Assembly: GCA_001770935.1 (NCBI GenBank)
Contig: MESI01000075.1
Span: 1-34,403 of the forward strand
Source: Burkholderiales bacterium RIFCSPLOWO2_12_FULL_61_40
Lineage (GTDB): Bacteria > Pseudomonadota > Gammaproteobacteria > Burkholderiales > Burkholderiaceae_C
Length of the DNA: 34,403 bases
Direction: 5' to 3'
Of the stretch, positions 7,906-18,130 are shown in pieces. How positions within the stretch are numbered: the first letter of the stretch is position 1; each line of letters starts with the position of its first letter. The notes under the pieces are model-generated. The model saw only the letters and a program-made list of their open reading frames with translations, was not told the origin of the DNA and did no database searches. Made by a program: the position numbers and the translations under genes.

Positions 7906-7924
7906 ATGCGCATATTGTGCGCAT
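7906..7924. promoter_or_regulatory. ccdAB operator palindrome
   Basis: ATGCGCA-TATTG-TGCGCAT is a perfect inverted repeat of 7-bp arms just upstream of ccdA. It is a good candidate for the CcdA/CcdAB autoregulatory operator, overlapping the likely -10 region of the minus-strand promoter. The remaining stretch up to 8053 shows no convincing gene. Confidence 0.6.
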
Positions 7925-8053
7925 GAAAATTACAGCGCGTCAAAGGATTTCCCGGCTGGAGGTTGCACATGCGAGCCTGAGTGGTGTGGCGGCGGTCAAA
8001 CAGAAGCTGAGACTGAACGCAAAGGTGAAGAAGCGTGATGTAGTTGGCTACCG

Positions 8054-8857
8054 TCACAGTGGGAAGTCATACCCAATCGTGATGGGCGCATGGTCCGAAA
8101 ACTTTTCATCCTTGTAAATGGCGTGGCCGCGCGCCTGGGCCGCCAGTGCGGGGGTTGCCAGGTGGTAGTCCAGCCGCCAGCCCACGTTCTTGGCGTAGGC
8201 CTGGCCCCGGTTGCTCCACCAGGTGTAGCAGCCGTCGGTGGCGGTGGGCTCCAGCGTGCGGTAGACGTCCACCAGGCCGCCGTCGCCCAGCAGCTGGGTC
8301 ATCCAGGCGCGTTCTTCGGGCAAAAAGCCGGAGTTTTTTTGGTTGCCCTTCCAGTTTTTCAGGTCGATTGCCTGGTGCGCAATGTTGATGTCACCACAGA
8401 GAATGAATTCGCGTTCGGCCTGGAGCTGTTGCAAATGCGGATAGAACTCGGCCAGAAAGCGGAATTTGGCCTGCTGGCGTTCTTCGCCCGAGGAGCCGCT
8501 GGGAAAGTAGGCGCTGATGATGGACATCTTGCGCGCTGGGGTGTCAAAGCGCAGTTCCACATAGCGGCCCTCCAGGTCAAACTCGTCCGAGCCGTAGCCC
8601 ACGATGACATCGCTGGGGGTGTGCCGGGTGTACACCGCCACACCGGAATAACCCTTTTTCTCGGCGTAATGAAAGTGCCCCTGCAACTCGGCCAGTTGTT
8701 CGAACTTGCCCGCCACGTCGGCGGCCTGCGCCTTGACTTCCTGCACGCAAATACAATCAGGCTGCGCCTGCGCGAGCCAGGCTTCCAGTCCTTTGCTGGT
8801 GGCGGAGCGGATGCCATTGAGGTTCAGGCTGGTTAACTTAAACAAGGAATTTCCCAT
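8054..8857 (-). CDS. xth: exodeoxyribonuclease III (AP endonuclease, XthA family)
   Basis: A 267-residue Mg-dependent nuclease of base-excision repair. The EEP-fold residues are all present: [12 protein letters not shown] (metal Glu), GDINIAH, the WRLDYHL segment and the catalytic SDHAP near the C-terminus. It should cut DNA at abasic sites and remove 3' blocking groups. ATG 8857 shares two bases with the pyrE start on the other strand (CATG). A TTG four codons in (before FKLTSLN) would match the usual N-terminus. The final codons were probably replaced when the ccdAB block arrived, because a second xth tail lies beyond it. The reading frame itself is intact. Confidence 0.92.
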   Translation of the reverse strand: MGNSLFKLTSLNLNGIRSATSKGLEAWLAQAQPDCICVQEVKAQAADVAGKFEQLAELQGHFHYAEKKGYSGVAVYTRHTPSDVIVGYGSDEFDLEGRYVELRFDTPARKMSIISAYFPSGSSGEERQQAKFRFLAEFYPHLQQLQAEREFILCGDINIAHQAIDLKNWKGNQKNSGFLPEERAWMTQLLGDGGLVDVYRTLEPTATDGCYTWWSNRGQAYAKNVGWRLDYHLATPALAAQARGHAIYKDEKFSDHAPITIGYDFPL

Positions 8858-9545
8858 GTCGATTCAAGACCCTTCGCAGGACCCGTTGGCCCAGGAGTTT
8901 GTGCAGTTTGCGGTGGAGTGCGGGGTGCTGCGCTTTGGCGAGTTCAAGACCAAGGCGGGACGCATGAGCCCGTATTTCTTCAACGCGGGCCTGTTTGACG
9001 ATGGAGCCAAGCTGGGGCGTTTGGCCGAATTCTATGCGCAACGCCTGCTGGCCAGCGGCATTGAATTCGACATGGTGTTCGGTCCGGCCTACAAGGGCAT
9101 TCCGCTGGGTGCCGCGCTGGCCGTGGAGCTGGCGCGCCGGGGGCGCAACGTGCCTTTTGCCTACAACCGCAAGGAAGCCAAGGACCACGGTGAAGGCGGA
9201 ACGCTGGTCGGGGCGCCCCTGCAAGGGCGGGTGTTGATTGTGGACGATGTCATGTCCGCAGGCACCGCAGCCAGGGAATCCATTGCCATCATCCAGGCCG
9301 CCGGTGCCACACCCCATGCGGTCTGCATCGCCCTGGACCGGCAAGAAAAAGCCACCGAAAACGGGCAAGACGTACCTTACAGCGCGGTGCAGTTTGTGCA
9401 GCGCAACCTGGGCCTACAGGTTTGTGCGATTGCGAAGCTCGGCGATTTGATGCACTATCTGGAAAAGCGCAGCAGCGGCGCTACAGCCGCAGACCACCAA
9501 CGGGTGCTGGCTTACCGCGAGCGTTATGGTGTTGATGAAGGGTGA
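8856..9545 (+). CDS. pyrE: orotate phosphoribosyltransferase
   Basis: A 229-residue enzyme that makes OMP from orotate and PRPP in pyrimidine synthesis. The PRPP signature [14 protein letters not shown] is complete, and the catalytic loop region [13 protein letters not shown] with its lysines is present. AAGGA lies 7-8 nt before ATG 8856, fixing the start. The divergent xth start codon overlaps it. The next gene follows almost directly (ATG 9548, 2 nt after the stop), suggesting cotranscription. Confidence 0.96.
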   Translation: MSIQDPSQDPLAQEFVQFAVECGVLRFGEFKTKAGRMSPYFFNAGLFDDGAKLGRLAEFYAQRLLASGIEFDMVFGPAYKGIPLGAALAVELARRGRNVPFAYNRKEAKDHGEGGTLVGAPLQGRVLIVDDVMSAGTAARESIAIIQAAGATPHAVCIALDRQEKATENGQDVPYSAVQFVQRNLGLQVCAIAKLGDLMHYLEKRSSGATAADHQRVLAYRERYGVDEG

Positions 9546-9547
9546 GC

Positions 9548-10195
9548 ATGCGTATCAATGGTTGGGGCCCCCTGTGGGTTCTGCTGGCAGTGGCCAGTGC
9601 CAGCAGCACAGCGTGGGCGCAAAACCCACCCGTGATTGCGGGCATCTACACCTGTGTAGATGCCAAGGGGCGCAAGCTCACCGCCGACCGCCCCATCCCC
9701 GAATGCTCCGACCGTGAACAGCAGGTGCTCAATCCCAGTGGCACGGTCAAAACCAAGGTTGGACCGACCTTGACCACGCTGGAGCGCGCAGCCCTGGAGC
9801 AAAAGGCCAAGAAGGAAGCGCAAGAACAGGGACGTTTGGGGGACGAAAAGCGGCGTGACCGGGCCTTGCGGATCCGCTACCCCAACAAGGGCGTGCACGA
9901 CCAGGAGCGTGCCGAAGCCTTGTCCCAGATTGCTGCGGTCGTCAAGGCGGCCAGCACGCGCATGGACGAGTTGGGTCGGCAACGGGTATTGATTGACGCC
10001 GAGATGGAGTTCTACAAAAGAGACCCCAGCAAAGCCCCCGCGTACCTGCGCCGACAACTGGAAGAAAACATCCAGAGCCATGGCGTACAAAAACGCTTCA
10101 TTGCCGAGCAGGAGGCCGAAGCGCAGCGTGTCACCGCCCGTTTTGACGACGAACTGGCGCGCCTGCGCCAGCTCTGGACCACGGTTTCCAAGTAG
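9548..10195 (+). CDS. exported DUF4124-domain protein
   Basis: A 215-residue protein of unknown function. MRINGWGPLWVLLAVAS leads a signal peptide cut after AWA. The mature N-terminus IYTCVDAKGRKLTADRPIPEC is a DUF4124 domain with its conserved Cys pair. The rest is charged and probably helical or coiled-coil, rich in Glu, Lys and Arg (about residues 75-210). The start ATG 9548 has GAAGGG overlapping the pyrE stop. It ends 1 nt before the convergent gatB stop, so there is no room for a terminator. It probably acts in the periplasm; no role can be assigned. Confidence 0.82.
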   Translation: MRINGWGPLWVLLAVASASSTAWAQNPPVIAGIYTCVDAKGRKLTADRPIPECSDREQQVLNPSGTVKTKVGPTLTTLERAALEQKAKKEAQEQGRLGDEKRRDRALRIRYPNKGVHDQERAEALSQIAAVVKAASTRMDELGRQRVLIDAEMEFYKRDPSKAPAYLRRQLEENIQSHGVQKRFIAEQEAEAQRVTARFDDELARLRQLWTTVSK

Positions 10196-10196
10196 C

Positions 10197-11693
10197 TCAG
10201 GACAGCTTGCTGCGCAGCAGGTCGTTGACCTGTTGCGGGTTGGCCTTGCCCTTGCTGGCCTTCATGATCTGGCCGACCAGGGCGTTGAGCGCCTTCTCGT
10301 TGCCGGCCTGGAACTCTGCGACGTTTTTGGCATTGGCGGCGATAACCGTATCGACGATGGCTTCCAGTGCGCCGCTGTCGTTCATTGGGCGCAGCCCTTC
10401 GGCTTCGATGAACGCTTCGGTCTGTTGATCCAGCGCTTCAAATGAGCCTGCCACAATCGTTTTGCTACCTGTCCAAAACATATCGAATAGCTGCCTTGCT
10501 CCGTTGTTGAGCAATTTCCCATCAAAAACTCGCTTTATCAGTACGGCGAGCTGAAGCGCAGAGACCGGGGCCGCTTTGATGTCAATGTTGTCAGCGTTCA
10601 AACGCCGTGCAACCTCACCCATGATCCAGTTGCTGGCCAGCTTGGGCTGGCGGCAGGCCTTGGCCGTTTCCTCAAAGTAGCTGGCCATGGCCTTGCTCTG
10701 TGTGAGCTGGGTCGCGTCGTACTCGGGCAAGCCATAGTCGCGCACGAAGCGTTCGGACATCACCCGGGGCAATTCGGTCATGCGTCCTCGTACGTCCTCA
10801 ATCCATTGCTCAGAAATGCACAGCGGTGGCAAATCCGGGTCGGGAAAATAACGGTAGTCGGCTGCATCTTCCTTGGTGCGCATGGCACGGGTCTCCCCGG
10901 TGTCCGGGTTGAACAGCACGGTGGCTTGCTCGATGGCGTGGCCGTCTTCAATCTGCTCAATCTGCCAGCGCACCTCGTAGTCGATGGCCTGCTGCATGAA
11001 CTTGAAGCTGTTCAGGTTCTTGATCTCGCGCCGCGTACCCAGCGGCCCGCCGGGTTTGCGCACCGAGACGTTGGCGTCGCAGCGGAAGCTGCCCTCCTGC
11101 ATATTGCCGTCGCAAATGCCGATCCAGGTCACGATCTTGTGCAACTCCTTGGCGTAGGCCACCGCCTCGCTGCTTCCGCGCATGTCCGGTTCGGTCACGA
11201 TCTCCAGCAGCGGTGTGCCCGCGCGGTTCAGGTCGATGCCGGTCTGGCCCACAAAGTCTTCGTGCAGCGATTTGCCCGCGTCTTCTTCCAGGTGGGCGCG
11301 CACCAGGCGTACCGATTTTTTCTCATCGCCCAGGAAAAACTCCACCGATCCGCCTTGCACCACCGGAATCTCGAACTGGCTGATCTGGTAGCCCTTGGGC
11401 AGGTCGGGGTAGAAGTAGTTTTTGCGCGCAAAAATGCTCTTGGGCGCGATGTGGGACCCCACGGCCAGGCCAAACTGGATGGCGCGCTCCACGGCTCCTT
11501 TGTTCATGACCGGCAAGGTGCCGGGCAGCGCCAGGTCCACGGCGCAGGCCTGGGTGTTGGGCTCGGCGCCAAAGGCGGTGGAGGCGCGGGAGAAGATTTT
11601 GGATTGGGTCGAGAGCTGGGCGTGGGTTTCAAACCCGATCACCACCTCGTAGCCCATGACCAGTATTTTTTTTTCTTGAGTGACGTTGTTCAT
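10197..11693 (-). CDS. gatB: Asp-tRNA(Asn)/Glu-tRNA(Gln) amidotransferase subunit B
   Basis: A 498-residue GatB, the tRNA-binding and kinase subunit of GatCAB that converts mischarged Glu-tRNA(Gln)/Asp-tRNA(Asn). Recognisable are the N-terminal [27 protein letters not shown], the [17 protein letters not shown] segment and the YqeY-like tail ending [17 protein letters not shown]. The ATG overlaps the stop of the cassette NTPase gene (ATGA), so translation is coupled to foreign DNA. Codons 7-10 include a run of nine A (11666-11674). An AT-rich patch at 10441-10560 encodes about ten residues (around [10 protein letters not shown]) beyond what I remember for the family. Confidence 0.96.
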   Translation of the reverse strand: MNNVTQEKKILVMGYEVVIGFETHAQLSTQSKIFSRASTAFGAEPNTQACAVDLALPGTLPVMNKGAVERAIQFGLAVGSHIAPKSIFARKNYFYPDLPKGYQISQFEIPVVQGGSVEFFLGDEKKSVRLVRAHLEEDAGKSLHEDFVGQTGIDLNRAGTPLLEIVTEPDMRGSSEAVAYAKELHKIVTWIGICDGNMQEGSFRCDANVSVRKPGGPLGTRREIKNLNSFKFMQQAIDYEVRWQIEQIEDGHAIEQATVLFNPDTGETRAMRTKEDAADYRYFPDPDLPPLCISEQWIEDVRGRMTELPRVMSERFVRDYGLPEYDATQLTQSKAMASYFEETAKACRQPKLASNWIMGEVARRLNADNIDIKAAPVSALQLAVLIKRVFDGKLLNNGARQLFDMFWTGSKTIVAGSFEALDQQTEAFIEAEGLRPMNDSGALEAIVDTVIAANAKNVAEFQAGNEKALNALVGQIMKASKGKANPQQVNDLLRSKLS

Positions 11694-13207
11694 GATTTTC
11701 GATTGACGGCAATGCCGCCATTGCGTCCAATTTTGTAGGCGAGGCGAAATATATCTGGTAGGTCAATGCGTTGAACACGTTGCCGTTCCCGCAATTGCAA
11801 TACTCCGATATTGCTCATCGTGTCGCGCAAAGCGTTTACTTTTGTGTCCCAGTCACTTCCAGGTTCCCAAGGAATGAGCGCATTGGCCTGATTCCTCTCG
11901 ATCAGTGAGACAGTATCGTTCCCCATGTCTTTGTTGGTAATCCAGATGGAACGGAGGTCGTTCCAGTCGATTGGGACAGTTCTTCCTTTTGTTTTGATGA
12001 TTTCAACTGCTTGCCTGATCCACAAATATTCATTGTCCAATTCTTCAACCCGTGCATTGCTGGCATGCCGAACCCCATCCCGAATGGCTTCGTGATGGAT
12101 GATAAATTTGTGAGCAGAAAAATTGTTTTGAGTCGCCGTCAAAGATTCCTTGACAGCAAGGAGAAAGGTTCTCGGGGATATTCTGCCTTTGCCATCTGCC
12201 AAGTGCTTAAAAATCCAGGAGTATGTGTGACCCTTTGTTGCGGCGTTCCCCATGTAGGGACCTGCCAGCCAAATCCAAAATTTTTCCTGCGTTGCCGCGG
12301 TTAACAATTCAGGATGGTCCCATCGCTCGCCAACGCTCTTTCCGCTGATCGCCGAAACTTCCTCATATCTTTTTCGGAAAGCGCCGTCTTCTTGTGCGAT
12401 CGTATGAAAAGCCAAACCAAACAGATCTTGTTGAGTCCAGTCTAGGGTGACCTTTTCATTGATGATCTTTGAAGCATCGGAAACAGTGGCTGCAGCAGTA
12501 CTCAGGATGTCCTCTCGCACAAAGACTTTAAACCGAAGCCCCCTTGCGTACCGAAATTCAAGCAGTAGCTGAAAGAGTCCACGCATTAAGCTCTGCGTGT
12601 GTGCAAAACGAGTGGAAACTCTGTCGAGGCCATCGATCACTACCAACACAGTATCACCAGTTGCTGTAAATTTTGAATCCAGCACCTTCAATGCGCGGAT
12701 CATCCGTTCGGGCTTGTCTTGTGCCCACTCAATTCGTGCTTTCCACGGTTCGAACGGGTCTGGCTCTGGCATGCCGAGAGCTGGATCAATCTCAAATTGA
12801 GCCAACACGACTACCGCCCAAAACAGCATTGGTTCGAAATCTGGATTGCTCAACCACCGGGTTACGCTGATTTGATTTGGTAAGTCTTGTGAGCCCGTCT
12901 TGTCCCAAAGAAGCGCTTTACAGTCCGTTACGCGTTGTAGTTCCGCTTTCAACCTGAGGTCTGTATTACTTTGCGCAAGCGAGCCTCGCAATACGGGGTC
13001 GTGCAGGACTTTTGTCCAGAAGGACTTGCCGGCACCACGCATTCCCTCAACAAGCATTGTTTGTGGATTCAACGCTTTGTAATGGGTCGGTGGAACAAAT
13101 ACGTCTTTCCATGATTCCGGGGGGCTGTCAGGCCGCAGGTTCGCCATGGTTTTGGCGAAAGCATCTCGCCATCGACTTACATTGTTTCTATTCGATAGAG
13201 TTGCCAT
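11690..13207 (-). CDS. P-loop NTPase of the gat-embedded cassette (KAP/STAND-like)
   Basis: A 505-residue predicted ATPase, the last gene of the inserted cassette. Walker A is GMRGAGKS (55-62). Walker B is VLVVIDGLD (187-195). KVFVREDIL (227-235) resembles the post-Walker-B strand and arginine seen in KAP/STAND-type ATPases. The C-terminal half is mostly helical with no motif I recognise and no membrane segment. It starts 3 nt after the ParA-like gene and its stop overlaps gatB's ATG. Base composition is low (27 G+C of 60 at 12121-12180 against 37 of 60 at 15421-15480 in gatA). A role as sensor or effector of a conflict system is inference; no characterised homologue is recognised. Confidence 0.75.
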   Translation of the reverse strand: MATLSNRNNVSRWRDAFAKTMANLRPDSPPESWKDVFVPPTHYKALNPQTMLVEGMRGAGKSFWTKVLHDPVLRGSLAQSNTDLRLKAELQRVTDCKALLWDKTGSQDLPNQISVTRWLSNPDFEPMLFWAVVVLAQFEIDPALGMPEPDPFEPWKARIEWAQDKPERMIRALKVLDSKFTATGDTVLVVIDGLDRVSTRFAHTQSLMRGLFQLLLEFRYARGLRFKVFVREDILSTAAATVSDASKIINEKVTLDWTQQDLFGLAFHTIAQEDGAFRKRYEEVSAISGKSVGERWDHPELLTAATQEKFWIWLAGPYMGNAATKGHTYSWIFKHLADGKGRISPRTFLLAVKESLTATQNNFSAHKFIIHHEAIRDGVRHASNARVEELDNEYLWIRQAVEIIKTKGRTVPIDWNDLRSIWITNKDMGNDTVSLIERNQANALIPWEPGSDWDTKVNALRDTMSNIGVLQLRERQRVQRIDLPDIFRLAYKIGRNGGIAVNRKS

Positions 13208-13210
13208 GTG

Positions 13211-14626
13211 CTATTCCAATAATCTGGTTGCCCGTTTAAGAAAATCGCCGAAACTCTTTTCCATCACGGCTGGAGCCAGTTGCCCAGGCTCTTGCACTGG
13301 ATCAAACGCTCGCAAAACTTCGTCCCAAATTATTTTTAAAGGATAGTGTGGAGTGTCCTCGTCATCAAAAGCGGGGTTGAATTGCTGGTCGTTATTGACG
13401 ACTGTTACCGGTGATTCTGAATTTTCTATCACGTCCTTGTCATATAGATTCTCTGCACAAGTTGTATAGGCGGCTTCGCGTAAATTTGCCCAATATCCCT
13501 TCGTTGATCCAACTTCCTCGGGCGTTAGTGCGGAGACGAAGCGCAATCCGTATCGGAAGTCGTCCTCTGTATGGACGGTTGGATGGTGTCTCAAATGTTT
13601 GAAGAGAAGACTGTACGCGTCCCAGGTCTGTTGTGTATTTACTGCAAACAGAAATGAAACCCTTGCATTTAGCTGCGTGATGGCTGCTGCTGCCGTATCG
13701 TCAATGCCAGCTCTGCTGTCAATAAGTGTTACGTCTGCGCTGTGTAACCGCTCCAGCAAACTCACGATGCTACAGAGACGTTCCGCGAAGCCCACACCTT
13801 CTTCGGTGACTCTATACATCCGCCCCAGTTTGGCAACGTAAGTCTGGGTTTTTATACCGTGGGAGGGTGCAACGAGAATCCTCCCCTGTGTCCGCTCACT
13901 CAGGGGGCTTGTTTCAACAATTTTTTGCTGCGCCAGATCTTCCAGCCCTTCGTAGCCTAGAGCCTCTGCGGCGAACCAGTCAACTAAACCGAAATCAGGT
14001 CTCACGTTGGCATCGAGCAAGCTTGAGGAGACTCCAGGTGATTCGAAATCGGCATCAATCACCAATACCCGCTTTCCCTGGCCCGACAAATGCAGCGCCA
14101 GCGCAGTTAATGCAGAACTGCGTCCAACACCGCCTTTGACACCGAAAAAAACTGCGCGGGGCACGGATTGGTTGCCAGCTTGGTGCGGAGTTCGCTTGAG
14201 CCAGTCATTTTCTTTATCTTGGCGGTCTAGCAAGCTCAATTTGAGGTTCGAGCTACCCCCAAGCCGCACCAAAAATGGACTGTCCCAAAAATCAGATGGA
14301 TCAAACAGTTCATCCAGGAAAAAAGCCAAATTTTTGACGAGCAACTCGGTGGCAGAGCGATCACCTGCAGTCACATTGTCAGCGATGCTTGCTGCGCTCA
14401 AGGGACCCAAAAGAGTGTTTGCTTCGAGCAAAAAAGAACCCAGACCGCCATCTATGAATTTTTCCTTAGAGCACGGGAAGCCCAGATGAATCCTGCCTCG
14501 CCAGTCTCTGAGAACAATAATTTCCTTGGCACCACACATCTCTCCCAACTTGGGTCGGTGGTTTTCCAGCGTCTTGACCAAATCCGAAAGGGTGGTATCC
14601 CAATTGAGGTAGCTTTCAGCGGTCAT
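13211..14626 (-). CDS. ParA/MinD-like ATPase with variant KGGVGR P-loop
   Basis: A 471-residue two-part protein. Residues 1-155 form an unrecognised N-terminal domain. From 157 on it is a deviant-Walker SIMIBI ATPase: VFFGVKGGVGRSSA (P-loop K164-S170), VLVIDADFESPG (187-198) and LIDSRAGIDD (301-310). The signature lysine K164 is kept, but the P-loop lysine is Arg169, as in proteins named KGGVGR-motif variant AAA ATPases. It is not a plasmid partition protein in context: there is no parB or parS. Its ATG overlaps the upstream HEPN-like stop by 1 nt (TAATG). AT-rich (26 G+C of 60 at 13441-13500). It is probably the nucleotide switch of the three-gene cassette; that is inferred. Confidence 0.75.
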   Translation of the reverse strand: MTAESYLNWDTTLSDLVKTLENHRPKLGEMCGAKEIIVLRDWRGRIHLGFPCSKEKFIDGGLGSFLLEANTLLGPLSAASIADNVTAGDRSATELLVKNLAFFLDELFDPSDFWDSPFLVRLGGSSNLKLSLLDRQDKENDWLKRTPHQAGNQSVPRAVFFGVKGGVGRSSALTALALHLSGQGKRVLVIDADFESPGVSSSLLDANVRPDFGLVDWFAAEALGYEGLEDLAQQKIVETSPLSERTQGRILVAPSHGIKTQTYVAKLGRMYRVTEEGVGFAERLCSIVSLLERLHSADVTLIDSRAGIDDTAAAAITQLNARVSFLFAVNTQQTWDAYSLLFKHLRHHPTVHTEDDFRYGLRFVSALTPEEVGSTKGYWANLREAAYTTCAENLYDKDVIENSESPVTVVNNDQQFNPAFDDEDTPHYPLKIIWDEVLRAFDPVQEPGQLAPAVMEKSFGDFLKRATRLLE

Positions 14627-15024
14627 TAGATAAGCCCCTTTTCCCAGTGCTCCAGAAGATTCAAAAGTTTTTGCCCTGTTTCGCCTTCTGTCTTTATCCG
14701 TTCGGCAGTAAATGTGACTGCTAGCCTATGGGTGTATCTTTCAGAAACATCCCACGCAGAGTATCCAGAACATGTCTTACGAATTCGCTCTGCCAGCATA
14801 GCGTTGCCTCTGGCCACACTATGTTGAAGGAACTCATTCAAAATGTCAGGCAAATGCTTTCTGGCTACGCCACTTCTGGACTTGCCGCTCATGATCGCCT
14901 TGAGTACACACTCTCCGCAAAAACCATACAAGTGACTGGCATTCGCGAGCCGCGCGGGAGTTTGACCGTGCAAGAGCCTCGCGTCTTCAAAGTGGCGGTG
15001 AGCAGCATCAAGGTAGTCTTCCAT
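14626..15024 (-). CDS. small HEPN-like protein of the cassette
   Basis: A 132-residue all-helical protein. The N-terminal pattern (EDYLDAAHRHFEDARLL, then RLANASHLYGFCGECVLKAIM) is like HEPN-fold proteins, where an amphipathic helix precedes an A-x-HL-x-G-x-x-x-E-x-x-LK helix. A canonical HEPN RNase RxxxxH motif is not clear; RLANASH (25-31) and RYTHR (96-100) are the nearest. The ATG at 15024 begins 7 nt after the gatA stop (TAG, 15032-15034). The open frame upstream of that ATG only mirrors gatA. The stop overlaps the next gene's start. It could be an RNase toxin, a nucleotide sensor or a structural partner. The fold call is pattern recognition. Confidence 0.55.
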   Translation of the reverse strand: MEDYLDAAHRHFEDARLLHGQTPARLANASHLYGFCGECVLKAIMSGKSRSGVARKHLPDILNEFLQHSVARGNAMLAERIRKTCSGYSAWDVSERYTHRLAVTFTAERIKTEGETGQKLLNLLEHWEKGLI

Positions 15025-15031
15025 ATTGGTT

Positions 15032-16552
15032 CTACATAGTTGGCTTACGCTGATGGAAGTCGGTGGCCTGCTGAAAGCGGTGGGCCGCGTTGAGCAGGCG
15101 GGCTTCCTGAAAGTAGTTGCCGATGAGTTGCATGCCAATCGGCATGCCCTGGTCGGCAGGACTGCTTGCAAAACCCACCGGCACACTCATGCCAGGCAGG
15201 CCAGCCAGAGAACCCGGCAAGGTGAAGATGTCAGCCAGGTAGTTGGCCACCGGGTCATCGGACTTCTCGCCGATCTTCCAGGCCACGGTGGGCGCCACCG
15301 GGCCGGCAATGAGGTCACACGCTTTGAAGGCGTTCTGGAAGTCATCGGCAATCATGCGGCGGATTTTTTGCGCCTGCAGGTAGTAGGCGTCGTAGTAACC
15401 GTGCGAGAGCACATAGGTGCCGATCATGATGCGGCGTTTCACCTCGTCGCCAAAGCCTTCGGCCCGGGTCTTGCGGTACATATCGGCCAGGTCGGTGTAG
15501 TGCGCGGCGCGGTGGCCGAACTTCACGCCGTCAAAGCGGCTCAGGTTGCTGGAGGCCTCCGCCGGGGCAATGATGTAGTACACCGGAATGGACTGCTCGG
15601 TGCGGGGCAGGCTGATGGGGACCAGTGTGGCCCCCAGCTTTTCATATTCTTTCAGCGCGGCATCAACGGCTGCGCGCACATCGGCGGACAGGCCTTCGCC
15701 GAAAAACTCCTGGGGAATACCAATGCGCAGCCCTTCGAGGGAGTCGTTCAGCGTGCGTGAAAAATCTTCCGCAGGCATGTCCAGCGAGGTGGAGTCGCGG
15801 TCCAGGTCGGGGCCGCACATGCTGGAGAGCAGCAGGGCGCAGTCCTGTGCGCTACGGGCCATGGGGCCGGCCTGGTCCAGGCTGCTGGCGAAGGCGATCA
15901 TGCCGTAGCGCGAGGCGCGGCCGTAGGTGGGTTTGATGCCGGTGATGCCGCAAAACGAAGCGGGTTGCCGGATGGAGCCGCCGGTGTCGGTGCCCGTGGC
16001 CGCCGGTGCCAGACGCGCCGCCACCGCTGCCGCGCTGCCGCCGGAGGAGCCGCCGGGGATGCGTTCGGGGTTCCAGGGGTTGCGCACAGGGGAGGCGGTG
16101 TCCTGGCCGACCGGGGCAATGGCTGAGTTTTCATTGCTGGAACCCATGGCGAATTCGTCGCAATTGAGTTTGCCCAGGGTCACCACGCCGGCGTGGGCCA
16201 GATTGGAGACCACGGTGGCGTCAAAGGGCGAGTGGTAGCCCTTGAGCATGCGTGAACCGGCGGTAGAGGCGAAGTCGCGGGTGACAAAGATGTCCTTGTG
16301 GGCGATAGGAACGCCTTCCAGCGGGCCTGCGCTGCCCTGTGCAAGGCGCGCATCGGCGGCGCGTGCCTGTGCGAGCGTGGTTTCTTCCTGGATATCCACA
16401 TAGGCGCCCAGATGGGCGTGGGCGCGGCTGCGGTTCAGGAAATGGGTGGCCAGCTCGACGCTGGAGACCTGCTTGCTTTTTAGCGCCTGGGCCAGGGCGT
16501 GGACCGTCAAATCGTGCAGGTCCTGGGATGGGGAGAGGGAGGGAGACGTCAT
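15032..16552 (-). CDS. gatA: Asp-tRNA(Asn)/Glu-tRNA(Gln) amidotransferase subunit A
   Basis: A 506-residue amidase-signature subunit that releases ammonia from Gln for tRNA-bound Glu/Asp. The Ser-cisSer-Lys triad is visible: K86 (PIAHKDIF), S169 in [14 protein letters not shown] and nucleophile S193 in [14 protein letters not shown]. The 24-residue spacing of the serines equals that of S. aureus GatA. It follows gatC by 15 nt. In the usual operon gatB would come next; here three foreign genes intervene, the first only 7 nt downstream. Confidence 0.97.
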   Translation of the reverse strand: MTSPSLSPSQDLHDLTVHALAQALKSKQVSSVELATHFLNRSRAHAHLGAYVDIQEETTLAQARAADARLAQGSAGPLEGVPIAHKDIFVTRDFASTAGSRMLKGYHSPFDATVVSNLAHAGVVTLGKLNCDEFAMGSSNENSAIAPVGQDTASPVRNPWNPERIPGGSSGGSAAAVAARLAPAATGTDTGGSIRQPASFCGITGIKPTYGRASRYGMIAFASSLDQAGPMARSAQDCALLLSSMCGPDLDRDSTSLDMPAEDFSRTLNDSLEGLRIGIPQEFFGEGLSADVRAAVDAALKEYEKLGATLVPISLPRTEQSIPVYYIIAPAEASSNLSRFDGVKFGHRAAHYTDLADMYRKTRAEGFGDEVKRRIMIGTYVLSHGYYDAYYLQAQKIRRMIADDFQNAFKACDLIAGPVAPTVAWKIGEKSDDPVANYLADIFTLPGSLAGLPGMSVPVGFASSPADQGMPIGMQLIGNYFQEARLLNAAHRFQQATDFHQRKPTM

Positions 16553-16567
16553 GGTTTACTTTGCAAA

Positions 16568-16867
16568 TTACTCGATGACCTTGGGCACCAGAAAGAGACC
16601 GTGCTCAATAGCCGGTGCATTGCGCTGGTTGGCGTCCCGCTGGTTGGGCTCCGTCGCCCGGTCTTCCCGCAAGCGCAGGGAAATGTCCGAAATGGCGGCC
16701 ACCGGGTGCGCCAGCGGTTCGATGCCGGAGGTATCGACAGCCCGGATTTTCTCCACAATGGAAAAAAACGCATTCATTTGGGTGAGCATGCGCTCACTTT
16801 CGAGTGGCGCCAGTTCCAGGCGTGCCAGGTTGGCGATGCGTGCAATATCGGAAGCGGTTAGTGGCAT
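16568..16867 (-). CDS. gatC: Asp-tRNA(Asn)/Glu-tRNA(Gln) amidotransferase subunit C
   Basis: A 99-residue GatC, the clamp holding GatA and GatB together. It has the family pattern: N-terminal [13 protein letters not shown], a helical middle ([14 protein letters not shown]), [11 protein letters not shown], then [20 protein letters not shown] and a short C-terminus ([10 protein letters not shown]). It is the first gene of the minus-strand operon gatC-gatA-cassette-gatB and diverges from mreB across a 204-bp gap. Confidence 0.95.
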   Translation of the reverse strand: MPLTASDIARIANLARLELAPLESERMLTQMNAFFSIVEKIRAVDTSGIEPLAHPVAAISDISLRLREDRATEPNQRDANQRNAPAIEHGLFLVPKVIE

Positions 16868-18115
<1,248 letters not shown>

Positions 18116-18130
18116 GTAACAGGCACAGCG

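Noticed and set aside
7917..8117. Short basic ORF between ccdA and xth
   Set aside because: It starts inside the ccdAB operator palindrome, runs into the xth 3' end antisense and shows no family motif or ribosome site.
10446..10500. Possible sixth palindromic-repeat copy in gatB (CAGCTATTCGATATG-like stretch)
   Set aside because: Only a few short blocks match, and the residues there (ARQLFDMFW) align with normal GatB, so similarity to the repeat is probably accidental.
13211..14626. Plasmid partition (parA) interpretation
   Set aside because: There is no parB, parS-like array or replication gene nearby. The P-loop is the KGGVGR variant and the operon context is gatCAB.
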